From: Castanea sativa
Lineage: Eukaryota; Streptophyta; Magnoliopsida; Fagales; Fagaceae
Assembly (NCBI RefSeq): GCF_040712315.1
Contig: NC_134015.1
Coordinates: forward strand, 12,792,945 to 12,856,944
Length of the DNA: 64,000 nt
Reading direction: 5' to 3'
The notes under the pieces were generated by a model that ran no database searches, was not told the DNA's origin, and saw only the letters and a program-made list of their open reading frames with translations. Position numbers and translations under genes: made by a program. Shown piece by piece: positions 47,186 to 58,989 of the stretch (its first letter is position 1; each line of letters opens with the position of its first letter).

Positions 47186-48052
47186 AATATGCTTAATGTT
47201 ATATGTTTTATGTGTATGTTTGTAGGTTTGCAAACAAATTTTTAAGATATCAAATCATTTTTTTAATTTCTTAATAATATAAATGATTCACTTTGTAGAA
47301 AAAATTATATATAGTTTTTAACAATATAATGTATTGAATCTAATTTCTATAATCTCATAAACAAAAACATTCTATCTAATTATTAACTCAAATAACATAA
47401 TGTCAACTAGAATTTAGTTGTGACATATACTATATATAGAAAAATAATAAGTTCATGAAGTAACTCATGAACAAACTCGAACTTGATTGCCAAAAAAATT
47501 AAACAAATTTGAATATTCTCTATCACTACTCTGTCGGTCTCTCTCCTTTTTAAATCATAATTTGGGAGAGTGGATTTATAGGGGGAAAAAAATTTTCAAT
47601 TCATTCTCTTGAACCAAACAAATATGCTTAATGTTATATGTTTTATGTGTATGTTTGTAGGTTTGCAAACAAATTTATAAGATATCAAATCATTTTTTTA
47701 ATTTATTAATAATATAAATGATTCACTTTGTAGAAAAAATTATAAATAGTTTTTAACAATATAATGTATTGAATCTAATTTCTATAATCTCATAAACAAA
47801 AACATTCTATCTAATTATTAACTCAAATAACATAATGTCAACTAGAATTTAGTTGTGATATATACTATATATATAGAAAAATAATAAGTTCATTAAGCAA
47901 CTCATGAACAAACTCGAACTTGATTGCCAAAAAAATTAAACAAATTTGAATATTCTCTATCACTACTCTGTCAGTCTCTCTCCTTTTTAACTCATAATTT
48001 GGGAGAGTGGATTTATAGGGGAAAAAAAATTTCAATTCATTCCCTTGAACCA
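47186..48052. repeat. Recent 435-bp tandem duplication
   Basis: Copy 1 runs 47186-47620 and copy 2 runs 47621 to about 48052. Only a handful of substitutions and short indels separate them by eye (for example 'gtcggtctc' against 'gtcagtctc'). Non-coding. Confidence 0.92.
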
Positions 48053-48054
48053 AA

Positions 48055-49293
48055 AATTGTTTCACTTTTTTTTTTTTAAATAAAATACAAAAAGAGTATA
48101 AATGAGACTTTTTTTTTTTGAGATACTGTATAAATGAGATTTGATACAACACAATTTATCCATCAAATTCCGTACATATGATTGAGAAGTAATCAATTGT
48201 CGGAGATGCCATTCAACTCATAAAACATTGCTTCCTTTTTAAACCATTGAAAATGGTTTAGTAAAACTATTGCAACGAAGCCTAATATATATCACAGATT
48301 CACAATCAATGATGTTACTTGAGGATAAGATTTTGGGGGTGGGTAAGTGAAAATGAAACCAAGCTTGTGATCATGCTAATTAAGCTGATCGAAGTTGCTT
48401 GAAGACAATGCTAATCAAAAGTTGCACGTAAAAGAACGGCTTTGACGGCAACCCTTGTGGGCTATATCTAAATGTCTTCTGACCTTGTCAATGTTACATC
48501 GACACACAGTTTTTTTGCTGGCAACAATTGAAGTGTCTATGCAATTATTTCCATGGATGTGAAAAAAGAAAAGACATTACAATTGCTACTGTTTGTGTTG
48601 AGTGTCAAACGACTCAAACGTCCATGCAAATTTCTATTATTGCTATGAATTTCCATTGTCATTGTCTAAAGAAAGAAAAATGAATTTAAAAAAAAAATTT
48701 ATAATGATTAATTTGTTATTGCCGACGCATCAACGTCTATGCGATTTCCATTGCTGTGAATTTTTTGATGTCATTGTCCCAAAAAAAAATTACAACTACT
48801 AATTTTGTCCCATAGCCCCCCCCCCCCCCCCCCCAAAAAAAAGAAAAAAAGATTGCAACTGCTAATTTTGTCCCACAGCCACACACACAAAAAAAAAAAC
48901 CTTAAGTAAGGTGGAATTGACTTTAAATTAGTGAAAATTTTTTTACTAAACATGTGGAATTGAACTAAATGATTTAATCATTCCACACTTTAGTGAGTAA
49001 TGACTTCATCATGAAAAGTTAAAGAACCAGAAATTATCCAGAATTTCACTTGAAAAGGAAGAATAAAAGCGAAACTACTAGATTTTTCAGTTATTGAACT
49101 AAACGTTGTTAAGTTGCAGGGAAGTTGAATAAAGTTTATTTTGAAAATCAAGGTAGTTTTGTGTATGATTAGAAACAATGGGGTTGGTCAATGTAAGTTC
49201 AGTATAACTTACAAAAGCTCGGTGCAATTAAAAAAAAAAAAAAAACTTTCCTCCCTCACAAAAAAAGAAATAAATAAGAGAAAAAGAAGAATA
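48055..49293. other. Intergenic region with a C19 homopolymer, no gene seen
   Basis: A run of 19 C lies at 48816-48834, between two copies of 'gcaactgctaattttgtccca'-like sequence (about 48792 and 48856). Other short repeats occur at 48550-48780. No gene. Confidence 0.55.
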
Positions 49294-49298
49294 AATTC

Positions 49299-50048
49299 TG
49301 TAAGTGCACAATTGCACCTGGACCCAAGAACAGTTATGGGCTCAGGCCCAATGAGCCTTAAACAATATGAATTTGTAGAGTGTGGGCTTAAAACCCAGGT
49401 TAGAAGTGTATGAGGATGAAATGACAAACTAAAGATTGCAAATAATTGAAAACAACAAGGAATATTGTAACTGGGCCTCCTCGGACGTAAGCCGAGAGCT
49501 GTTCTTATATTATATCTCTCCCTTTGTCTGTTGTCTTTTTAGGTTACAAAAAGTTCCGTCCCGTTTCTGTTCTAGGTCCCTCCTTAAATACTCCTCTTTT
49601 TAATACTTTATACACGTGTTGCCCCAATTCCTCCCTTAGCCTAGATATTTCTTTTCTTAGTGCCTTTGAACAGTAACTAGAAGTTTCCCTTTCACCGTTT
49701 AAGTGTCACCTCCCCATTAATGCGGCCAGGGTGGTAGGTGCAGGGTCTTTAATGTGGAGGTAGCAGCCTTTACTTTTGACACTTTTCCAACATCGGTGCT
49801 TCTAGGACATTCAAGGGTTCACCCCCTTTAACCATTGGTCTTGACCGTGCCATTCCCTAACCTGTACCATGAAGTCCCGGGTTCTCTGGTGTCAGTCCGA
49901 GGGGAAAAGCATCCTCGGCTCGGTCCTCGGATCCTCGGCATATGGGCCGACCTAAAGTATCAACAAGCACTAAACCCAAGAGTAGGTCGGCCTTCCTTAG
50001 CAAGGCCCAACGGCCCATATCCCTATTAAGATCTTTTTACTCCCCACA
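49299..50048 (-). mobile_element. Solo LTR of the Tat-element family
   Basis: 750 bp, TGTAAGTGCACAATT...TTACTCCCCACA on the plus strand, flanked by AATTC (49294-49298, 50049-50053). It shares 'gaatttgtagagtgtgggctt', 'cctcctcggac' and 'ttaatgcggccaggg' landmarks with the LTRs of the full-length element, in the same orientation (sense minus). Confidence 0.88.
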
Positions 50049-50474
50049 AATTCTTAGTGCTATAGATGCTTCTTTCTTCTTAAAACAAAAAAAAAAGACA
50101 AAAAAAACAAAAAAAAAACAAAAAACAAAAAAACAATTCTTAGTGCTATAGTGAGATGCTATGTTCATTAAGAAATAGGAAAAGTCAAAGGGGATTTTTT
50201 TTTTTTCCTTCCTAAGATCCTCAATTTTGGAGATGACAAGATTTGGTTCTAATAAGTTTTCTAATCCAATACCAATTTTTTTTTGGGGGGGTCAAAACAA
50301 CTTGCACTTAGTCTAAGTCTAAATCTTTATTTTAAATATATATATATAAAAAAAAAAAACTCTAAACCTTTATTACTATATAAAAGAACTCTATTGTAAA
50401 ATCCCTAAAATCATATAATTTATTTAAACTGAGTGAATTAGATTTGCCAGGTCATAAACATTAAAAAATAAAAA

Positions 50475-50578
50475 ATAACTACCAAGAATTGTAGCTCACT
50501 TGGCATTTTTTAGAGTTTCCAACATTCAAACCCTCCCTTCCTAACTATTTAACTATCCAAAAAATAAATAAAAAGATT
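50475..50578 (+). mobile_element. SINE-like remnant
   Basis: 'ttgtagctcacttggca' resembles a tRNA A box and 'cattcaaaccctccc' a B box, followed by an A-rich tail. It directly abuts the hAT element at 50589. Confidence 0.5.
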
Positions 50579-50588
50579 GACTAATAGT

Positions 50589-51149
50589 TAGGGACAAAGC
50601 CAAGACTTAGAGTTGGGGGGCAACTCTGTCACTAGCTGTGTGCGGCAGCTCTAACCTTTGACTTTACTATTTTATCATTAAGGATTTTTATTTAAAACTT
50701 TTTAAATGGCCAAGTTGTTTGCTTTGAGTAAAATAGATTGATTGGACTTAATTTTTTTTAGCTTTATTATTGGTAATTTTTGTTGTTGGGCTAATTATTT
50801 TGGACTTGTATACTTTGTTTTAGATTTAATCTATTAATTTTTATGGTCTTTAAAAGGTAGAAAATGCTAAAACTACAAAATTTTTATAAGTTGCTAATGT
50901 GGTGAGTGGTTATTAATAAGTAAAAAGTTATGCAAGTGTGAGAACCAATAAAAATTTGCTATCTCAATAATTTGTAAAAATATGTGACTATAATATTACT
51001 CTTAAAAAAATTGATGGCATTATTTAAGAGGGGCAATATGTGATTTTATTAAACAAAATTGTTAAAATTAGTACCTATTAATATACTAATTTTTTTTTTT
51101 TTAAATTTGGGGGGCCATTGCCCCCCAGTCAATATATAGATCTGTCCTG
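50589..51149. mobile_element. Non-autonomous hAT element with perfect target duplication
   Basis: 561 bp flanked by the 8-bp duplication CTAATAGT (50581-50588, 51150-51157). The ends TAGGGACAAAG and, reversed, CAGGACAGATC are degenerate inverted repeats. G/C-rich patches 'ggggggc' and 'gccccc' lie just inside each end. There is no transposase. Confidence 0.78.
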
Positions 51150-51427
51150 CTAATAGTCTAATACTTTTTCGTATATATTTAAATTATTGTTGATGTGGTA
51201 CCTAAAATTCAATCTACTCACCCATAAAAAATTTGTTAAAGACAACAACACATTTAATTTCTATTAAATAATCAAAAAATTTATTGAGCCAAACCAATAG
51301 ACATCTGTGATGAATTCCCCCCAAATTTTTTTACTAGACGAGCATTTAGGAATTTATTTTGTAATTATCTTGCACATGTATGATAGAAAATTAGTATTTC
51401 CTAAAACGAGAAAACTCTCTAAAAAAA

Positions 51428-51597
51428 AATGATGTGTTACGACTACAACAATTTCATAACAAATCATAGGTGACAAGTTGTTATTGATTCTAATTTGAAT
51501 ATACATTTTAAATTACTTTTTTATTCACCTATAACAGTCAATAGCAACCTGTCATTTAAGATTTGTTGTGAAAATTTTGTAGATATAACATTTCTCT
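51428..51597. mobile_element. MITE with ~50-bp inverted repeats
   Basis: The left 'ctacaacaatttcataacaa' and 'tgacaagttgttattg' mirror the right 'gcaacctgtca' and 'ttgttgtgaaaattttgtag'. About 170 bp. It belongs to a family common in the window (see also 53925-54080 and 39005-39125). Confidence 0.7.
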
Positions 51598-52239
51598 AAA
51601 AAAGTATTGTCCAAGACGAAGAAAATAAGGAAAATCCACCAAGCCTACCCGTTGAGGAAGACCAAACTTATAAAGAAACTTCACCAACCCAATCAGCAAA
51701 GTCTTACCCGCGTAATCAGCAAAATAAGACGCAAAAGGAAGGAAATGGCTCCAGAAATAAATGTAGATTAAATAATTGTTGAAATTTGTCTCCCAAGAAT
51801 GTGTTTATATATAGAGAGAGTAGAGACCTCTGTGAAAGAGATTTGTATTGCAATATAAAAGAAAAATATGAAATAGTGGATGTAGGCCTTAGAACCGCAC
51901 CACTTAAAATTCTTCTTTTTTTTTTTTTCTTGTAAATTCATATTTCACAAAATTGGAATAAAACATAGAAAAAGAGAGAATTTTTTCTTTTTAAGAAAAA
52001 GAAGAAGAGAGAGTTAATTACACTTGTTTGGCCTATGATTTTGGCCGAGTTTATTTGCTCATATGTGATTACAAAAGTTACACATTACCAAAATGATATT
52101 TTATTCTAAAAACCATTAGTGAAGTATGTAAATGATGATTAGACATCCAAATCCAATACATACATTTGTTACAGGACATAATTTTTTATTAAACGCATAT
52201 CAACCAACTCTATATATGATAATACCAACTAATGCCTAA
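51598..52239. other. Intergenic region, no gene seen
   Basis: No gene. A TATA-like 'tatatatagagagag' near 51805 has no convincing reading frame after it. Confidence 0.5.
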
Positions 52240-52247
52240 GGTGCATG

Positions 52248-53600
52248 CAGGGACGGACCCAGGTGGGGGCCTAAGGGAGCCCGGGCCCAAAAACAAAATT
52301 TTCTTAGTATGTAAAATTTTCAACAAAAAAAAAAGGGGGGCTTGGGCCCCCCTTGGATTTTAGCTCCAGCCCCCCTCACCTGAACCATCCCAATCCCAAA
52401 AAATAAAAAGACTTGGGCCACCTTAATTTTAGCTTGGCCCCCTCCAAATTTGTAAAACCCGGCCAGCCAGCCCACTGCCCACATTAAAACTCAGCAGTCC
52501 AAAACTCAGCCGGCCAGCCCACATGTAAAAAAAAAAGAAAAAAAAGGGTTAGTTAAAAAATGTAAACCCAGGCTACCCTACCCAGCAGTCCGAAGAGTAT
52601 ATTGTCTCCAAACGAGGAAAAAAAAAAGAAAAAAAGAAAAGAAAACCTAAGTGCTAAGAGGCAACTAGCAAGACAGAGAGAGTGAGAGGCGAGAGACTAA
52701 GAGAGACTCTGCCACTACCCACGCCGTGAGTGAAGCCGCCAAAATGCGAGGTGAGAGCTTGTTGTTGTTGCCCACGCCGTGACGCCGCTACCACGCGAGA
52801 CCCATCTTGTAGACACACGCAACACCCATCTCACCGTGACGCCGCTGCTAGCTTTGATCTGCTCCAGCCTTCACACTTCACACTCAACTGACTCAAATAT
52901 TTAATCTATCCTTCAAAATCTCAGAATCTATGCTTGTGTGGTTTGTGTTTTAGTGAATCTGTGCTTGTGTTATTTTTTTTGGCTTTTTGGCTTTGTGACT
53001 ATCTTTGTGCCTTTGTGAATTGTGACTCTGTGTTTGTGACTATCTCTCTTATATTATATAGAAAAGAGAGAGAGAGAGTAGAGTGAGTCTCTAGAGATTT
53101 GAGAAAATATTAGAGTTTGACTGTTTGTTGTGTGGTGGTTGGGCAATAAAATAGGTACAAGTCACAGCAATAGGAAAAGTGATTCAACTTTCAAGGAATT
53201 AAAATTGTAAAGTGTTTGTCGGTATTGCATAATAAAATCATAGTGTCGATAGTGTCCTTCGAAATAAAATGGAAATGATTTTTTGACGGACTCTTTGATG
53301 TTATACATTGAAAATGATATAGCTTCGACATTTAAATGTCTGGATTCAATTATAGATGAATTTGAAGATTTGAAAGAGCGTCGAGTTTCCTTTTCATAGA
53401 TGATTGTATTAAGAAACAATAGTGTTTCGTGTCTTTTGTTTTTGTTGGTAGATGATTGTATCTTAATATATTAAGAAACAATGATTTTTGAGTATTTTTC
53501 TAGGTTGATAGTTTATTAATACTATATGGATGCGTATTTGAAAAAAAAAAAATTCGCTTATCTTCGACCCCCCTAGCTTGAAATCCTAGGTCCGTCCCTG
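52248..53600. mobile_element. Non-autonomous hAT element, 1.35 kb
   Basis: Flanked by a perfect 8-bp duplication GGTGCATG (52240-52247, 53601-53608). Terminal inverted repeats CAGGGACGGACC(C/T)AGG differ at one position. Subterminal arms are rich in 'gggccc' patches. The inside has a GC-rich, exon-like piece (52680-52880) and a CT/GT-rich stretch, perhaps the leader of the autonomous parent. I found no transposase motif; the minus-strand open frame 53162-53419 has no known domain. Confidence 0.92.
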
Positions 53601-53924
53601 GGTGCATGGGACTAGACCACTCAAGGATTCATTCGATTTTCTTGTTTTACACACCCAATTTCAATTGACAGGATATTACTATAGTTATTAGTTATACCCC
53701 AAGTAAAAATGCCACCTTCGACCGTTAGGGGCGGCGTCATCTGAGATGGCCAAAATTTTTTTATATATATAATATTTTAATTTTAATTTTAATTTTTTAT
53801 TGACTTTTGACCTCCTAAAATAAAATTTTGAACCCCTTGACTCTATTTTTTTTAAACTCAATTGATATAAGTTTGAATATGATTATTTTAACAATCTATT
53901 CTTGCAAATGAATTTATAATTAAT

Positions 53925-54080
53925 TTGAAAAATGTTATGTCCACAATATTTTAACAATAATTTCACAAAAAATTTTAGGTGGCAAGTTGTTACTGGCTGT
54001 TATTATTGGGTAAAAAAGTAATTTAAGTGGTAATTTTAAATTAAAATCCGTAACAGCTTGCCATATAAGTAAGTGGAGTG
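53925..54080. mobile_element. MITE, degenerate
   Basis: 'aggtggcaagttgttactgg' and 'gtaacagcttgcca' form the inverted halves of the same family as 51428-51597. The right end is shortened. Confidence 0.5.
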
Positions 54081-54630
54081 GCTGAATTTGAACGTGCTTT
54101 TAATTTGTTATTTCTTGAGTGGAGACTAAGGCGTTGGTTACAAATGTTAACACTAAAAGGCAATTGGCAATTAAACAATTAGATAGATGGTGATTCTTTA
54201 AAAAAAAAAATATATTAGGCTATGATCATGGGACAGGGGAGTGATTGAGTAAAGACAAAAGAAAATGTTAACCCAACCAAAAATTTTCTAGATACAGTTG
54301 CAAAGACCAATAGTTCCAAAAGTGAAGTTGAATTTTTAAATAAAAAACCACCAAGTTAGACCATTTGCGAGTAACTATTTAAGCCCACTACAGCTAGAAA
54401 AACAAAAGAACAGACTACAACCCAACTATATTAAAGTCCATTTCAAAGCCGGCCCAGATGTGGCTCTTCCAGTCTTTAACATTTGATTTTGACAGCACCA
54501 CCATTTTACATAAACGACAGCAAATGACAGGTGTCCAAAACCCAAAAACTCCCAAAACCTCCAACCTTGGAATCTCCGAAGTCCCCTTGAAACCTTTGTC
54601 AACAAACATCAACAACTATACTTAAACCTC
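54081..54630. other. Upstream region of the ACP gene
   Basis: No gene on either strand; the open frame 54415-54615 (minus) lies in promoter DNA. It probably holds the ACP promoter, but I cannot name sites beyond the TATA box. Confidence 0.5.
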
Positions 54631-54631
54631 C

Positions 54632-54637
54632 TATATA
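54632..54637 (+). promoter_or_regulatory. TATA box of the ACP gene
   Basis: TATATA in 'cctcctatatatgcaatc', about 95 bp before the start codon. A CT-rich leader (ctctctctctctctttctcc near 54680) follows, as often seen in highly expressed plant genes. Confidence 0.65.
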
Positions 54638-54730
54638 TGCAATCTACTACACCTTAAAACAACATCAAAACTCTGAACTCTCTCTCTCTCTCTTTCTCCT
54701 GCATTTTCTCTCCTTCTGTAGAATCCTCCA

Positions 54731-57335
54731 ATGGCAGCCACAGCCGGTGCATCACCGTTGATCTCCATGCACTCTCGCCCTTCTCACTCCTTCCAACATG
54801 GCTTGGTATGTTTATGTTTAATGTTCCCACCTCAAATTTCATTCTCATCAAAATATTTGCCAATCCTTAATAAAATCTCCTATTATTTTTGTCAGTTAAC
54901 TTTTCAGTATTATAGCTTAATCTGAGTTCCATTGCAATTATGATTTGACCCGTGGGATTTCATATTATATGTTATGTGGGTTTCGTTTTATCAATTCTCA
55001 TTTCTATGTGCTATAACTATGTGATTTGATTTAGAAGAACTCTTATCCCCATAAATATTTATTAAAACTTTAGTGATTAGTGTGTTGTGGATAGTCCGTT
55101 AAAAATATTTGAAACATTAAATAAAAAAGATAATTAAAATATACTACTAGTAAACGAATGTGATTATTGATTACTATAAAATGCCCAGCTTCATGGCTCA
55201 TAAAACAATTTACTCAAAGGAATTACTATTTCCACACCGATAATGACTGCTTGCACACCCCTCTATGACATGTGGCGTGGTGTGGTTTTGGAAGTGCCCA
55301 ATATAGGTGTGGAAATAGCACTACCCTTTTCGCATTCTAAACTTTGTACTTTGCCTTACAAAAATTGGAGGTAGTTTAATTATTATTTTTTATTCTATTT
55401 TTCTGATGTAAATTATTCAATTGAGGTTCTTGTGGTTGAATGTGTTAAACAGGCAACACTAAGGGTTTCTGGTTTGAAGCCAGTTTCGCTTTCTTTTTAT
55501 GGAAGAAGCAGCCTCTCTTTTAGGATGCGGCCACTGCCAGTTCGTCTTCAGGTTTCTTGTGCTGTAAGTTTTTAGCTCATGGAGTATTTTTCTCATGAAA
55601 TATCGATTTCTTGTTGAACTTTGTGAATTGCGTGAATGTAAGATACTCCAAATTCGGGAGTACAAGAGTTTTATAAAACGTTTTTGACTGAAAAAAAATG
55701 TGAATGAAAGATCCCTCTGAATTGAATTGAATTGGGTCCATGATTGTTCATTGAGCTTTTTACTTTGTCTTGCATGACCACCAAATCTGTTTCTCTATAT
55801 GACAAAGCAAATTGAATTAAGTTTTGGTTATATTGATAGAAAATTTGGACACCATTTGCTCTTATCAATTTTGAATTTATGATCAATTGATTGGAAGCTG
55901 AATAAAATACTCAGTTACTCCAAGTATGATGTCAAACACAGAATTAATATATCACAAATTCCTAATTCTGTATCTGGCAGGCTTAACAATTCTTTTTAAT
56001 AGGAGGTAGGTGCCTCATCCTTTAGTTCTAATGTAAGACTAGAGGGGTGCAACTTTGCTCATGTTGACCCTAGGTTAATTATGGAGCCATATCTTTCCAT
56101 AAAATAAAGTATCGGTCATGATGTAACACTCAAGGATGACATAATATTTCTTATGTGGAAGTCCTGAAGTGAAGACACTCCACTACCTATTAATTTTATG
56201 CCAATAGTATCAGTTTTCTGCAGATGTAGAATGTTCTTGAAGCTCATTGTAGGAATTTATTATTTGATATGGAAACCCCATCATCTGATTATTGGGACTT
56301 TATAATGTGGATCATCCAGAGGGTGTTCAAGAAGTTTTATACGGATATGTTAATATTGTTATATTCTTAATATCCTCACAACATTGGTTGATGTTATGTT
56401 AATGCGTCTCAATGACTCATAAATTACAATTGACTTCTGTTATCTTGTGGTGTGCACCAGCACTATGGAAATTCTATTCGTTTTATTTCTGTCTCCTTGT
56501 TGGCTTTTATGTTGGGAATCTTGTGCATTTTATGCAAATTCTCTTGAAAATATGCAAGTTATAACAAATGTATTATATGTAAATGAGCAGGCCAAACCAG
56601 AGACCGTAGAAAAGGTGTGTAATATAGTGAAGAAGCAGCTGGCTTTACCTGATGACTCTACAGTTACTGGCGAGTCAAAATTTGCAGCACTTGGGGCTGA
56701 CTCACTCGACACGGTACTAAGCAATTATCTGTCAACAATTACACAATACTACTAGATATTCTGACAACAATTTTACACAATTTCACCTTTCTCTAATTGT
56801 GATGGTTTTTTCTTGTTTATTGAAGTGCACCCACTTATGTCCTATGAGCACAGGTTAATAGCATTGCTTGATGTACCATAAAATTTTTATTTTCTCAACA
56901 TCGCCTCTTCATCTGTTTTCTCATGGATTTTGTGGTACTAATCTAAAAGTGATATGTAACTTCTTTGCCAAAATTGTCAATTAGTGATCATAGTGGTAAG
57001 CGATGGTGATGTGATGAATGCCAGGACTTAGTGTAGAGACTTTTTCTTTTTAAGTCATGAATCAGTTCCATAAGGATAGAGAGGGAGATGAACTGCTTTG
57101 ATTTCATTCCCTTCTGTCCAAGTTATTTTTAGTTTTAATTGGTTGCTTTTAAAGTCTACTAAACGTTTTTGGGTGGTGCCTGTTTAACATATGACACTTC
57201 ACACCTTTTTAGGTTGAGATCGTGATGGGACTCGAGGAGGAATTTGGGATCAGTGTAGAAGAGGAGAGTGCCCAGAGCATTGCAACAGTTCAGGATGCAG
57301 CAGATCTCATTGAGAAGCTCATTGAGAAAAAGTGA
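54731..57335 (+). CDS. ACP: Plastid acyl carrier protein
   Basis: Four exons: 54731-54805, 55453-55563, 56591-56713 and 57213-57335 (432 nt, 143 aa). Each intron is GT-AG and phase 0. Residues 1 to about 62 are Ser/Arg-rich with few acids, a chloroplast transit peptide, probably cut before AKPETVEK. The mature part has the four-helix ACP fold, with [19 protein letters not shown] carrying the Ser (residue 100) that receives phosphopantetheine. The acidic C-terminal half ([21 protein letters not shown]) is typical. It carries growing acyl chains in plastid type II fatty acid synthesis. The exon structure and length are those of plant plastid ACPs, and the start is the first ATG after the TATA box. 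Intron 1 contains a small MITE. No damage is seen, and the gene should be functional. The isoform cannot be decided from sequence alone. Confidence 0.96.
55217..55326. mobile_element. Small MITE in ACP intron 1
   Basis: About 110 bp with inverted ends TACTATTTCCACACC and (reversed) TGCTATTTCCACACC. The target duplication is unclear. Confidence 0.65.
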
Positions 57336-58109
57336 GCAAAAGGGCGCATCGAAGTAACATTCAACCTAACATCGAAAATGGTTTTTACTGCTGTCATGTT
57401 TTAGCCTGCTGTATGTGGATTATACAGCAATTTAGTAATGAAATCAGATCTTGTGTTTGTTAAATCTGAAAGGAACAAGTTGGTTGTCAAATTATGAAGA
57501 CATGCCTATGCATTAAATTACTGCTTTTTTTTTTCTAGCCTAATGGTTATGCACTCTATGATCAAATGAAGAATGGCCCTTAAGGTAAAGGTTATTGACA
57601 GCATAAAGGTTGTTTGGTTGTGCAATATTACATCTATGAACCTTTCTCCACACACACACACACAAAAAAAAAAAAAAAAGAAAAAAAGGTTACATATATG
57701 ACCATTCCCACCGTGCCTACCCTCCTAACGAAGGAGTTAGCCCTGGAGCAAAATCTATCTATGAATAGACATGACACCCTTCCAGGCAAGGACCTGACAA
57801 ATCAGTTTGCAGTCCCAGTTCCTGGGAATTGCATCCGAAAAGATGGAATGATGCGTGTTACATGATGATTCAGGAATAGTATTTGCTGCTTATTACTCAA
57901 CAACTTTTCTGAATGGCATACTGTTAGGCTTCTGGCTTCAACTATGCCATCAGGGAATTTGATTTGTAAAGTGAACTGGGATTCGTCCTATCATGGACTC
58001 TTGAAGTTGATCAGTTTGAGAGTCTTATCAACCCATCTCTTATTCTTAATTAATTTAAGAAAGAAAGAAATGAAAATGACATACAAAGCAAATAATCTTG
58101 GACTATAAG
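57336..58109. other. ACP 3' UTR and spacer, no further gene
   Basis: A polyadenylation-like 'gtaatgaaatc' near 57437 fits the end of ACP. A (CA)n-A tract sits at 57651-57679. The open frame 57614-57865 begins in that tract and has no known domain. Confidence 0.5.
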
Positions 58110-58965
58110 TATCCACATTAGCTGGTGAATACTCTTCTATAATACAAAAACTCTTTTATTTTACACATTTTGGCCAAAAAAACACCCACTTCAGTGGGTA
58201 TAAAATTGTGTAAAAATATACAAATTCATCCACAAGCTACAGTAAACGTGTATATTTACAAGGTTACTATAGCTTGTCTATCTATTAATTTATTATTTGT
58301 TTCTCTCTCCTCACCTCACTCTCTCCTTTTTAGCTTCTACTCTCACCTCTCTCTCCGGCCCCTCAATCCAGCCTCCTCCATTCCCTGAGAGTGAAGCCTT
58401 CCTCAGGCTCCATCTCCTTTGGAGGGGGCGAAATCGAACCATCCGATCCAGAAAGAGTTGTCATTGCTGTGATTGTTGTTGTGGAAGATCGGTGAATCAG
58501 TGGCCGAGTCCTTGAGTGGGTCAGAGCTGGCGATCTGGTAAACGGAGAACATAGCGTCCTCTTCGTTGACGTCGACTTTGGCTTGAATGAGTCTGATCAA
58601 CCTTCGCTCTGATCAACTTTGGGTTTTGGCTTGAATGGGTCTGGGTTTTGGCTTGATCTAGGCTCTGATCAACCATGAGAATGAGAAACAAAAAAATCAC
58701 AAAGCTTGGGTCTGAGAGGTCTGCATTTCGGCATGATGGTGGCTGGGTGATGATGACGGTGGTTGGGTCTGAGAGAGAGAGAGGCCATGAGTGAGAAAAT
58801 AATAAAAAATGTAAAAGAATGAATATTTCATTGAATATATATGTAGATTAGATAAACTGATGTGGGTGTTCTGTAAAAGTGGATGTGTAAAATAGAAAAA
58901 GTATGTTTTTTCTTGCAAAATAGACAAAAAATTTGGACGAACTGATGTAATTGCTCTAAAAGTTA
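58110..58965. mobile_element. Foldback element with an internal coding-like segment
   Basis: The ends form a long imperfect inverted repeat: 'ttttattttacacat' and 'acacccacttcag' on the left are mirrored by 'ctgatgtgggtgtt' and 'atgtgtaaaatag' on the right. The middle (about 58300-58790) is GC-richer. On the minus strand 58403-58600 reads a compact, non-repetitive peptide (VDVNEEDAMFSVYQIASS). I do not recognise it. A captured piece of a host gene is one explanation, and chance is another. Confidence 0.6.
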
Positions 58966-58989
58966 CCAAAAATAATAAAATAACTGCCA

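Noticed and set aside
53162..53419. Minus-strand 85-codon frame in the 1.35-kb hAT
   Set aside because: No transposase motif such as SDGWT or a hATC block, and composition is AT-driven.
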